Source: Lepidurus packardi (lineage: Eukaryota; Arthropoda; Branchiopoda; Notostraca; Triopsidae). Taken from it: a DNA stretch of 64,000 bases. The notes beneath the pieces were generated by a model. It saw only the letters and a list, made by a program, of their open reading frames with translations, was not told where the DNA came from and did not search any database. This document shows positions 17,331-28,655 of the stretch, in pieces. Position numbers and translations under genes: made by a program. The stretch covers positions 4,696,375 to 4,760,374 of the forward strand of contig JAKZAN010000002.1 in NCBI GenBank assembly GCA_023053545.1, given 5' to 3'. Position 1 is the stretch's first letter; every line of letters starts with the position of its first letter.

Positions 17331-17495
17331 CGAGGCAAGCCGGAGTTTACGGTACAAGTCCGGCCTGGCCCAAGTTGGGTTTCTAGCGTTACCTTTAGCC
17401 ATCATTTTTCATTGTTGAGCCGCGTTTCACATTGCGAGGCAAGCCGGAATAACGCTACAAGCCCGGCCTGGTCCAAGTCGGTTTTCTGCGTTACC
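17331..17495. repeat. Tandem pair of the CCGGACTTG / GCAAGCCGG repeat
   Basis: Two direct copies about 106 bp apart start with GCGAGGCAAGCCGGA at 17331 and 17437 and are followed by CAAGTCCGGCCTGG-like words. They belong to the same family as the foldback-like repeat at 12.8-13.4 kb. A TTTTTCATTGTTGAG word lies between the copies. Confidence 0.75.
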
Positions 17496-17570
17496 TATTT
17501 TTGAGGTCCTTATTATACAGTACAGTACGCATGTAGCGTACGTTAGTGTGTTGTGAAAAGACACGTTCGC

Positions 17571-18125
17571 CAGTCAAGTACGTCGGATACAGGTACAACC
17601 TGTCGTTTCTCAACTAAGCAGGACAGTCACAGCCTATAGTACATAACACAGCAAAACAATGACTGCTAACACGTACAAATTATGTACATAAGTACGCAAA
17701 AAGTACGTCTGTACAATTACAACATGTCTCTTCTAAACTAGGCAACACAGCCATAGCCCATAATACATCACCCCCGTACAACAAGTACGGGCAATACACA
17801 GAAATGATGTACATAAGTAGGTGAAATGCACAATATGTCTCTTCTCAAATAGGTAAACCAGCCACATCATCAAGTACATATCGCAGTCTAACAACTACTG
17901 CTAGTACGTACAAGTACGTTGGATACGGGTACAACCTGTCACAGCCACAGCATATAGTAGATAACCCCGTACAGCAAGTATGGCTAATACATAAAAATAA
18001 CGTACATAAGTAGGTAAAAAGTACGTCGGCTACAGGTACAACCTTAGTTTCTTCTCAATTAGGTAAATACATGTCCTACCTATGGTAGAAAACACAGTAA
18101 AACAAAGTACGTCAAGTACGTGCAT
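17571..18125. repeat. GTAC-rich degenerate tandem array, five units
   Basis: Units start near 17576, 17700, 17824, 17911 and 18018 and are about 87-124 bp long, the shorter ones by internal deletion. Recurring words are AAGTACGTCGGATACAGG, TACAACCTGT, TTTCTTCTCAA, CACAGCC and GTACATAAGTAGGTAAA. TACGTA/GTAC palindromes are strongly over-represented. No open frame runs through the units. It looks like an ageing minisatellite or satellite fragment. Confidence 0.85.
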
Positions 18126-20740
18126 GACGTTTAAGTACGTTAAAGTACATACAAACACTCGTAAATTCTTTCGTAGGGCTAATAACCTCTGCTTTACACT
18201 CAAAAAGACTTTCCATCCTACAAAAAGCCAAGTACGTTCACTGCAGTCGAACACGTACAGCATGCACTTAATAAACCACACCGGAAAAGCCTGTTTCTCT
18301 CTTTTAGACCTCACCTGACGCGAGAAGACCTTTTCTTTGGACAAAGTGGATGTGGCTGTCCATCCTCAAAGTGATGGATGTAGGTTCCCAATAACAATGT
18401 ACTAATCGCCACTTTTCGGTTGCTTTTAGCTTGCTTCTGTGGGTGGCATATCACTTCTTCTAAATTTCCAAAACCTATTTTTCATTCCTTCCTTAAAAAA
18501 AATACCAAAACATGCCCCAGTTATTTAGCTCCAAGCTTTTGACCTCCAAGGCACTCCAAAAAAAAGTGTTCGAATTTGAATCATTGGTTTAAACGCTCCT
18601 CTTAACTTTGTTGTGAGAACGTTTTGCCTTCAAGCTCTGGCTATTGTTTATTTCATTTCACTTTATTTTTTTGTCCGAGTTGATTAACCACGTGAGAAAA
18701 AGAAAAAAAGACCTCTAGACGTTTATACTCATCCAACTTTTAACTCGAGACCTGGCGGGCATCATTTTGAAAAATATTTGCTTCCACTTGTTCAAGAAAC
18801 GCCTGGAAACGTTACCTTGGCTTCAAAACGTCGCTTAATTGACCATTTTTTGCCCTTTACTGTCTTGTTCGAAAACCGCAAATGGGAACAAAAGCCCACT
18901 ATTTGAAAGTGAACGTTAAGTTACGTTTGAATTAACATGACAGGGTAGATTATCTCGTCCCTGGACATACATACATATCTAAATGCATCTATAACTGAGC
19001 CCTTCTATTCACCTTTCATCCATCATCGTACTAACCGAAACGTACTATACTGTACTTAATTTCGTTTTTCTTAAAACTTCTGCTCTTGTAATACGGGCAA
19101 TCCAGCTCCTTCTCTCTCTGTTCTGTCTACTCAGCTCTCACGGTGTAATAACAGAGCTTGAGAAACAGCCCGAAACCAGGGCAAAATGCTTCGACGATGA
19201 CGCTTAACAAGAGTAAAAACTCCACTCCTGTGAAAAACCCCAGACCACTAATATGTCTTGGTCTTAAACTTTCCCGGCCGATTAGTAACCCAAAACCTTG
19301 CCCAAATTTCGAACGTTTAAGTATAACTCCTCCTCCCACACATCGTCCTATAAGTGTATGGGGCTTTTCATTGTTGGCGACGGTCAAAGTTCAGCCTTTC
19401 AGTATTGGCAAGCGATAAGAAGTAGATGAGCAGTACGTTTCATTGTTGCCCTTTCAAACAGGGATATCCTATGTTGGTGACGAGAAAATTCATAATTCAG
19501 TGTTGGCCAGCGTTAAAGGGAATCTGAAATGTTAAAAAGAAAAAAAAATGGTCCCATTGTCTGGTAAGGACCGCAAACTTGAAGCTAAATTGATCCTTTT
19601 TTGAAGTTTTTGGGGTGAAACGGAAAAGGAAAAAAAAAAAAGTTTCTTAACCACTCCAAAGGTTGAGGACTTTGTGTGGGAGAGAGAGACTTTGGGTTAG
19701 GGGCAGTAAAAGCGAGGTATGAAAAGGGTCCCCCGCCAAAACTGACAGCTGTGGGATTGCGGATGATTGGCAATAATGTGATTGCCTTCCAATAAAAGGA
19801 GGTTGTTATATACGCCACATGTTGCAGAGCCAAGTTTGACTGTGGTCTTAGGAAAAACTGTTGTGGAAAGTCAATTGTGCTCTGCCCTTTTATTTCTTTT
19901 TGTTTTTGGAAGTTTTGGGTGGAAAGGAAACGCAGTGAAAAGAGAGAAAAGTGCCGATTTTCCACGCGGTTTAAAAGGATGAGCAGGCTTTTACAACAGG
20001 AAACGAGTGATCAATAACTAATACACTCAACAACCGTGGAAGCTTCTCAGGTCAAAAACGCACCTTGCCCTTTAACTGACCTCAATGCTTTTCCAAAACT
20101 TATGAGAACCAAAAGCGGAAGAATTTTCGACTTTGATGGGAAAATCCACCAGAAACGCCTACGGTGTTGTGTTGTGTGTTATCGCGAATCGATTCCAAAA
20201 ACATCGCAGGGGGAACTTGAAAAACGAACCCAAAAAACACCTCCAAAATGCTTTAAAATTATATTTAAAATTAGTACATAAATGCTAAATAATGCTAATA
20301 ATTGCTCAATTATTTTTTAAATAGTGCTGAATCGTACGAATGTAACTATGGGAGAATCTAATGTAGCTCCCATAGGCAAATCGATATTTTTTTTGCAGAG
20401 TTAATATAGGTGAATACTTGTCGCAATGGATTACTTCTGTTCAGTTGATTATTGCTGGCTTGTGGTTAATGTATGTACTGTACGTGTATGTACATACCTC
20501 ATTGTTCCTTTGGTTTAAATTGCGTTTAAATTGATTTCTGCTGATTCACCGGAAGGAATAACGAAGGAAATGAAACACATTTGAAACAATGATTTGCAAG
20601 GTTAAGTCAATTCCCAAGTTAAGTCAATTGGGAATAGAAGCTGAACGCTTAAGGCAACTGTGAACTATCCTGTAAATGACTTGCTTTTCTTGGAAATTAT
20701 ACCTAGAAAGTTCATACTCAATTCAGTGTAAAATCATTAA
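18126..20740. other. Gene-free stretch
   Basis: No coding exon was recognised. A few TTTCATTGTTG-type words occur between 19365 and 19510. Short open frames here are of simple composition and do not resemble known families. Confidence 0.5.
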
Positions 20741-20744
20741 ACCT

Positions 20745-21020
20745 TTTCTTGGCAGTGCAGAGTGGTTTGGCCCTTGCCAACAATGAAATTGACTATAGAA
20801 AACTCCTCTGAAATGGGAACAAATGAAAGAGCCATACACTGTATCCATGTAACTCTTGTCAACAGTGAAATTAGAACACTTTGACGTCACCAACCTAGGA
20901 AATCCGTGTCTGAAATGACAACACTGAAAGAGCAATACTTCCTATCTCCGGCCAACATTGAAATTGTAACCAACAATGAACCTGGGGAGGAAATGGCCCT
21001 ATCCGAAACGGCAACTGTGA
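20745..21020. repeat. Cluster of CAACAATGAAA-type words
   Basis: Words of the form CAACA(A/G/C)TGAAA recur at about 20780, 20860, 20920, 20957 and 20977, with a looser GGCAACTGTGAAA near 21015, separated by largely unique sequence. The same motif clusters at 26.3-26.8, 44.1-44.7 and 47.0-48.4 kb. Confidence 0.7.
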
Positions 21021-21570
21021 AAAACGTCGACGCTTGGAGTTTAGCATCATAATCCATGCTTGTCTCTTATGATTGCACTGTTGCCCTACATCGTGTACAG
21101 GGATAAGAAGCCGGAATTGAGCGGTTTAGAACTCCAAAAGTAAGTAAGCCCTTTTCAATTTCATGTTAGAACTTTGGCAAAATTTCGTCCAAATTTGTTT
21201 TGGTGGATTCTAATCGAGCCTAGGTCTTGCAAGACCGCTTAATTTTCTCGAACGTTCCGATGAGTGGTGTCCTAGAAGCGTTTTGATGTGGAAATCACCT
21301 GATTAGCAACCGATAACCCAAGCTGAAGATGCGTCCAACGAGATAAGCGTGAGAAAATTAGGCAAGTTTTTCAAACTTTCTGCCAACACCGGACTTGAAT
21401 CCAAACACGTACTCGCGAAAAGATCCCAATCGAACCGCTACACACGGAGATTTCGATACGCGATTACTTGCCGGGGTAAATGAACTGGCACTTACTTCCC
21501 AAGAAAACGCGATAGCCATGCTAAACACAACTTTTCTCCAAATCCTTTGATCCAATCAATTAGAACTACA

Positions 21571-22000
21571 AAATAATTGAAAAATCCCTGCAAAAATTAA
21601 TAATAATAATTTCTCATAATTATATTATCTCCTATTATTAATTTCTATTATTTCTATTATTAATTCTCATTTCTTTTAAACTTTCAAAAGCTTCTGAAAT
21701 CCTTTTCCAAGTCAATTTGAAATAATTGAAAAATCCCTACAAAAATTAATAATAATAATTTCTCATAATTATATTATCTTCTACTATTAATTTCTATTAT
21801 TTCTATTAACTCTCATTTCTTTTAACTTTCAAAAGCTTCTTAAATCCTTTTCCAGGTCAATTGAAATAATTGAATTGAATTCAAAAATCCTCGCAAAAAT
21901 TAATAATAATAATTTCTCTTAATTATATTATCTTCTACTATTAATTTCTATTATTTCTATTACTAAAGTCTCATTTCCATTAAACTTTTAAAAGCTATTT
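21571..22000. repeat. Three AT-rich tandem units, period about 150 bp
   Basis: Each unit begins AATAATTGAAAAATCCCT or similar, passes through TTAATAATAATAATTTCTC, and ends with CTTTCAAAAGCTTCT-like sequence. The key word recurs at 21597, 21746 and 21900. The units are highly similar, so the expansion is fairly recent. Confidence 0.9.
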
Positions 22001-24560
22001 CATATACCGAAACACTTTTCCCCTTCGCTTTGGGTAGACTTGGACAAAAACCCTCTTCTCTATCCTCCCGGTATCCTCCCGGCGATGAACTCCTGTTCAT
22101 CAATGAACAAAAGTGACCAGAATCTTGAATGGAAGTGAACCTTTTAACTTCCAAACGCTTTCCCGTACAGGTAAAACGGCTCATGTGCGAGCAATCGAGC
22201 TACTGCCCCCATACAAACCCCCTAGTGTCCAATAATTAAGCTTCCGGTTCAATTAACTTGAAAAGGAAGCGCAGAAAGGCCCCCCCCCCCCCCCCCCCCC
22301 AACCCCCAAGTGCCAAAAACCCTTCGCGGAAAGACACCTTTTGGACACAAAGACACCCCTCCCTTTTTCGCACTAACGCAAGAATATTCGCACTTTCCTG
22401 CACACCAAACACGTTCCGGGGTTCCCCGCCAACATGCTGTATGCTATTATTAAAAACCCGGTCATTATAAAGTTTCTGTCGACCACGTTTCGATCTTGAC
22501 TTCCGGCTTGGATCTTGTAAATGTTGACCTTTTTTTGTACCCTTTTTCGTGTGGAATAATAACTCTGGCTAACAAGAGCCCTTTAGTTGTCACCGATCCC
22601 ATCTTTCCAACTTTCTTAATAAAGTTTTTTTTTTAAATCTAAAAAAAAAATAGTAATTGGGGCACGTTTGAATTTCTCTTCCTCTTCCTTCGAAGAGGGA
22701 ATCTAAAACAAGCAACTAAAATGAAAATAATGAAAAATGCAATAGAAAAACGGCGAAAAAAGGACACTTATTGGTCCCCGCCACGCCCCCCTAGTCCAAA
22801 ATAACACTATACGTAATGAACTACGAAGCTGGTAAGTGCGCATTCGGAAACTCTTTGTTAGAAGGGGCGTTTCCAGCAATAAAAATGGAACGGAACGAAA
22901 GTATAGACAACATATGCTTAGCTCTACTTGTAAGAAACTTGTGGAGCTGGAGGGGAAGAACCATTTTCCAGTCGGATAGCTAGTCAATCGACCTTTTGCC
23001 AGCTTCTTCTCCACGCTTTCCCGGCAAAACGGATCTCATATTAGGGATTGTGGCGTAATATTAAGCTGGTTGGGAAGTTTTTCAAGCTTGTTTGAGCCTT
23101 TAATAGTCGTCTTGTTAAGGGATGGAGCATCGCATGCAACGAAATGCATCGCTAACCACGCACAAATCCCACCAAAACTGTTACCATTTAATCCTGCAAC
23201 TTTCCTTTGTCATTAAAATAGACACGATTTATTAAACACGATTGAGCGCAAGGTCCTTAAAGGGAAAAAAAAAACGGAAAAAAATCCCCGCCCATCAATC
23301 ATCTCTTCTTTGTGTTCTATGTATAGTCTGGTAGATAGCATATCATCCGTAAAGGGGCGTAAGTGAGGCTTAACCAAGTATGCTGAAGCCTCCCCCTCCA
23401 ATCCGGCCTCCGTGAGGCAAAAGTGTGGACTTGCGGCAGAAAATTGGTAAAAAATAACCAAATTGTAGATTTTCTGAAAAACCTTCTGACAGTAATGCAG
23501 CTAAGAGATCATTGTCGCATAAAGTAATAATAAAAACGGCATTTAAATTTTTGCGAATTTTTTTTCTTGGACGGTAAAGTTGAAAGCCTGGCTAAACAGG
23601 CTTAATGGCATCGTCTGAGCGTTCCCTGATACCGGAAACCTTTCAATGATACTAACGATGCTACGATTTCCTCTTTACAATATGTTAAAAGCTTAGTATG
23701 AACCTTTTAAAAGTTTAACACGTTATGAAGATGAAATGAAACTTGAAAGTCGTTTACAAACACGATTCGTTCTTTAAAAATTCCATTTCATTTAGAATGC
23801 AGACACGTTAGAATCAATCTAGTCGATGTCAAACATCGATAAAGTCGAATTGAAACAGAAATTAGAACTCCTTAGTAACTTGGTTTTGATTCATGTCGCC
23901 ACTGGAAAGATTACGGGGAATTTTTGCGCCGATTAGCCAAAGTTGGAACTTCTCGACTCTCACGTACTTCCCTTAAATTGATTGCGAAAACATTGCACCA
24001 TATATTTATCAGTGCAGTGCTTTCTTCTAAAAGGGGATAAACATTGTTCCTGAACGTCATCGTCATTCATTTTCATGGAAAGTCTGTGCCCGTGTAATAC
24101 CTGGGAACAGTGCTATTAGTCGCGAAATGGTCAAAGTAGGGTATTGCTCAAGCACAATATCAAAAATATCCGAAAAGATAAGCTGGATTTATGTTTAAAC
24201 CACTCTGCGCTTACAAGACATCACCTATGACCACCGATATCAAAACACAAAACAGTTCTGGACCCTTAAACTGATGCGGATCGGAGATTCCCATGCTAAT
24301 ATGATTTGCCACGGTTATCTATACAGTCTATTCGAGGTTCTAAAGGCATTTATTCAGAAAGAGTCAATACTGGGCTATGTTATTAGGTATAACTAGGCTA
24401 CAAATCACTACTAAATTGGATTTGGGGCCTTTTCAAGCTAAAATGGCCTAGATCGCGAAACTTTCAAAATTTTCGCAACTCTTTCGGCCGTTTTTCAAAC
24501 TCATTTTTGCTTTAGTGGCATATTACACATTCACTAAGCCAGGAAAAGACAAACTGAAAT
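22001..24560. other. Gene-free stretch with a 21-bp poly-C tract
   Basis: No coding exon was recognised. A poly-C run lies at 22280-22300. The rest is AT-rich sequence with no recognised repeat. Confidence 0.5.
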
Positions 24561-24575
24561 GCACATGCCATAGCA

Positions 24576-24960
24576 ATGGATATCGCCTACTTTCCTGTCA
24601 AGACAATTTTGCCCAGATTTACGAAAATTTGGGCAAAAGTGACGTTTTTCAACCCCATTCTAGATTTCATTCCATATTACAAATTAATTAAGCCAGAAAA
24701 TACAGATCGAACGACACATTCGTTAGCCATGCATGTTCACCTAATTTACTGTCAAGAAAGTTTGCCAGAATTGGCGAATTTTGCTGTGAAACTTTGCGAA
24801 AGCCAAGTCACGCTTTCCTGGAGTGTCCTTTCATGTGCTAAAATAATGGCCATATCATCTGATGCAGAAAAGGAAATGCTGATAGACAAGTTTGTTAGCC
24901 ACAGACATGACCTCCATTACTGTCAAGAATTTTTTCGATTTTTTTTTTTTTTTTTTTTTT
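24576..24960. repeat. Degenerate tandem units of about 155-170 bp ending in poly-T
   Basis: The words TACTTTCCTGTCAAGACAATTT, TTTACTGTCAAGAAAGTTTG and ATTACTGTCAAGAATTTTTT mark three diverged units near 24590, 24745 and 24915 (each written here at most in part). The array ends in 22 thymines. A 139-codon open frame crosses it but follows the repeat, so I do not call it a gene. Confidence 0.55.
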
Positions 24961-25059
24961 ACTTCATTTGGGCTCATGGTCCAGCCAATGCGTGAAACAC
25001 AATTAGTAATTAATTAATAATAAATGCATGTTGCCAATTTCGCAATAGCTTATCTTTTA

Positions 25060-25225
25060 GACATTACTATAATAATAGACATTAGTAATAATACTATAAT
25101 AATAATACTATAATAATAGACATTTTAGACATTACTATACTCCAGTTTGTATCTATCTATCTACTTGTATCTATATATCTACTATTTATCTATCCATCTA
25201 CTTATCTGTATCTATAGACTAAAAA
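25060..25225. repeat. ATA and TCTA microsatellites
   Basis: Imperfect ATAATAATA / TAGACATTACTA repeats are followed by TCTA-type tetranucleotide repeats (TATCTATCTATCTAC and variants). Confidence 0.85.
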
Positions 25226-26339
25226 ACACGCAAGGTTTAGTACGCTACAAAGTTGTACCCAATCCAGCGCCTTTAATTCCACTGCGCATAAGATTCCACC
25301 GTACGTAAGACCACGTACGGTTTATCTCTACAGGACAACCGAGGATAAATCTACTCAATATACGTTATAGGCATCTAATGCATACCTAAAGGGCCAGGAA
25401 ACATGCAAAACAGGTCCTCAAATCTCAATACCTTATAAACCAAACTGTTTTGTCCGAAAAAAAGAAAAAAGACCTCAATGCTCAACTTTGGGAAACTTCC
25501 AAGGTGTATAATGTGTCGATGTTAATGCATTCAGGAAACCTAAAGAATCTAAACAAGCGTTCGGGAGCCCAAGCTACCAAATAAGGTAAAAATAAAAATA
25601 AAAAATTCCCAACACCCAAAGTTCACCTTTTACATCTCTGTATTCTGTATTCAAGCTGGCGTTTGCTCACGTGATGTTTTTTTTTTTTAGATTTTTCCAC
25701 CTTCCCCGTAAGAACTCTGAACAAGGTAAGAGGGAGGTTAACGTTTGTCTACTGTGACAAGAAAAAGCTTAAAAGTGTCAATGAGCCCACAAAATGAATG
25801 TGGCTTGGGTCCAAGATTCTCGCTCTCTTTGGTTTAAAGACCTGTTAGTCAAGACAAAACCGTTCGGAATTGCATGACAACTTGATCAATGAGCCTTTTC
25901 AAATCAATTGCTACCAGCTGGGGCGCCCTTTCGGAATCCCCTTTAAGGAATACAAGCTTTTTTCCGAGAAGTGTCGTTCGGAGACTTGTAATACCTCTAT
26001 CTCGATCCTCTAATAAATTGGCAAGACACCAAAGACTTTGCCCAGATCCGGTTCCATGACCAAACTGTTAAGTGAAAAACACTTCTACTTAAAAACGTTT
26101 CAAAATAAGAAAAAAAACTGTTGAAGAATTCCTAACTCTCTTTACCTCATAAATCAAACCATTCAAGAGATGAAAAAATAAAGAAAAACAGGACTTAAAA
26201 CGTTTAACTGGTTAAGGTTCATTACGTTGCTAAATTTTCGCTAATGTACGACACGATTCATTCCAACTTTGAGTTTTTTCGTAGATAAATCTCAATCAGG
26301 ATCTATTTAAAGTATTAAACTTGTTTTCAGTCGCCCGAA

Positions 26340-26850
26340 CGGAAGATGACCCTGAGGCTCCCGTCTACCTTAGCTTATTGATGCGGAGTAATCACAGATG
26401 GCGCAGATTTTTGTTATTGTTTTGAATCCAAGTTTTGAATCCAACAGTGAGAAAGTCACTGCAACGACAACCTAGTCATTGATCGAGGAAAGGCAACTAA
26501 CGTTGTAAACTATGAAACATGGAATGGAAACAACGAAATTTGCCATGCCATAATGAAACATTACAGTGCAACAATGAAATTTAGATCGGAACAAAAAACT
26601 TGCATGGTTACAATGAACGTTCCGTTGCACCAACGCAATTTGCACGGCACCAAGCTTACGATAGCATGCAACAATGAAATCTATAGTGCAACGGTGGAAA
26701 ATATAGGTGGCAACAATGAAAATGTATAGTTGCAAGCATAACTTTTCTTTAACGCTCTCGTATGCCTTAGCTTATTGAGGGGAAGGAGTCACAAGATGGC
26801 ACGGCTGTTTGTTATTGTTTTGCAAAGCCTTGCGTAAGTAAGTGGGCAAA
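26340..26850. repeat. CAACAATGAAA repeat family, copy A
   Basis: Closely related in direct orientation to 47213-47600. Shared words are CTCCCGTCTACC, TAGCTTATTGATGCGGA, TCACAGATGGCGC, CAACAGTGAGAAAGTCACTG, CCTAGTCATTGATCGAGG and AACTAACGTTGTAAAC. Inside it, CAACAATGAAA-type words recur about every 30-40 bp. A partial further copy starts at about 26755. Confidence 0.85.
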
Positions 26851-28104
26851 GAAATATATAGCTAATTGCCGGCTTGTTTTGCTTCTGAAGAGTACAATCT
26901 GCCACCACAGTTGGCTGCAGTAATACAATGTCCCAAATCAAGTCCTCAAACCTTCGGAACAAGATTTTTCGTCAACGGCTCGTCTGATTTGAAAGCAAAC
27001 GAAAACAAATGTTTTCTTTTGTTAGCAATTAACAGATTCTTAGAACAGATCCAAAGAACAGATTCTTAGGCAACGTCTTTCTCATATTTCCAAACTTCAT
27101 TTGCATATTGCTATTGTATAACTCACTGGACAACAATGCGCATTGGTTGTGCACTACCTGTTAGCAAGCTCAAGATTACTGTCAAATAATCTTTCAATTA
27201 AATGCACTGGTTTTCTCGAACAATTGTTCCGAAAATTCCCCATGCTAACCGCCTATACCGAGCTAAGGCCTTAAGTTTCAAGCCGTAAGAATTGAAATGT
27301 TCTAATTTCAATCATTTCAATTAATAATACAATTGAAACGTTTACCGCTGTGTACTCGATCCATCTCAAACCTGAGGAAAAAAACACTAAATCGCTTCAG
27401 AATTTAAAATCTTAATCTTCAACTTTCTTTGATAGAACCTTGGTACTCATCTCTAGATCAGTACCCTATTAAACCTCTCTAGTTAGTTGTTAATTGCCTA
27501 GTTGCAAGGGAATTGTTAATTAACAAGGAAATCAAAAAATCCGTCCTAAAATTCTCCATCAAATAAAAGAAAATTATGACTCCTAGTTGACATTCTCCTA
27601 CAGTGTCTTAACGCCGGAAAGCTTTGAAACTTAAACATGAACCTTTTATAAAAGCCAAAAAAAAAAAAAAAAAAAATGGAAAACATAGCTTTACTATGGT
27701 GCAGCTCCTGTCCTAAGCCCAGGCAGGTATCAAACGTAAAAATCGTGTCTTGATAAGAGGCTCCCATTAGCTGCGAGTCAAGAATGGTAATGCCGTCTAG
27801 ACATCAAACAATCGCCCCATTCAAGTTTGGTATTATGGGCCTCTCTTCTGGCTCTTTTACCTCCCAACCTTTTTTGCTTCTTCTCTTGGCCTTTTTAAAT
27901 TCAGTTAATTCAGTTTCCCTTCTCTCCAATACGTCCACTACCCTCAATGCTTTAATAAGACGACACTTTTGCATTGCATCCTTAAAAACGCTACTATGCT
28001 CTCTCGTCTAGAAGGAAATGAACTTAAAAAAAGAAAAAAAAAATGAAAAATCTTGAATCTCACATTGAGTGCACCTCCAGAAACGCTTGCATGGTCTCTC
28101 GCCT
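26851..28104. other. Gene-free stretch
   Basis: No coding exon or recognised repeat family. It contains a poly-A tract near 27658-27676. Confidence 0.5.
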
Positions 28105-28655
28105 AGGGAAGTCGTTAAAAAAATTGCAAAAAATTGCAAAAGCTTTGAATGTCACCAAGAGTGCTGAAATGAATCTAAAAGAAGTCGAAACAGACGGAAG
28201 TTCAAGAAATTTCGATACATATCTTCGCTAAAAGACTCTAAACCTTTATCGAACGCCCCGTTGGCTCCTACCCCGTTATTTACACAAAGCAAGGCAAGAA
28301 AAAAATTTGAAAAATTGAAAAAGTTTGAATGTTACCAAGAGTGCTCAAATGAATCTAAAAAAAGTCGAAACAGACGGAAGTTCAAGAAATTTCGATGCAT
28401 ATCTTCGCTAAACGGCCCTAAACCTTTATCGAACGCCCCGTTGGCTCCTCCCCCATTATTTATACAGAACAAGGCAAGAAAAAAATTTGAAAAATTGAAA
28501 AAGTTTGAATGTCACCCAGAGTGTTGAAATGAATCTAAAAAAAGTCGAAACAGACGGAAGTTCAAGACATTGCGATGCATATCTTCGCTAAACGACCCTA
28601 AACCTTTTCGAAAGCCCCGTTGGCTCCTCCCCCGTTGTTTACCAAGAACAAGGCT
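28105..28655. repeat. Three tandem units of 180 bp
   Basis: The word GAAACAGACGGAAGTTCAAG recurs exactly 180 bp apart (three times, ending near 28205, 28385 and 28565). Units also share CTAAACCTTTATCGAACGCC and CCGTTGGCTCCT. Because 180 is divisible by three, open frames cross unit borders. This makes the translated pieces look protein-like, but no start, splice site or family match supports a gene. Confidence 0.9.

Noticed and set aside
24576-24995. 139-codon open frame
   Set aside because: It follows a degenerate tandem repeat and ends in a phenylalanine run coded by poly-T; no family resemblance.
28043-28527. Lysine-rich open frames that resemble each other
   Set aside because: They are translations of a 180-bp tandem repeat, not a gene family.
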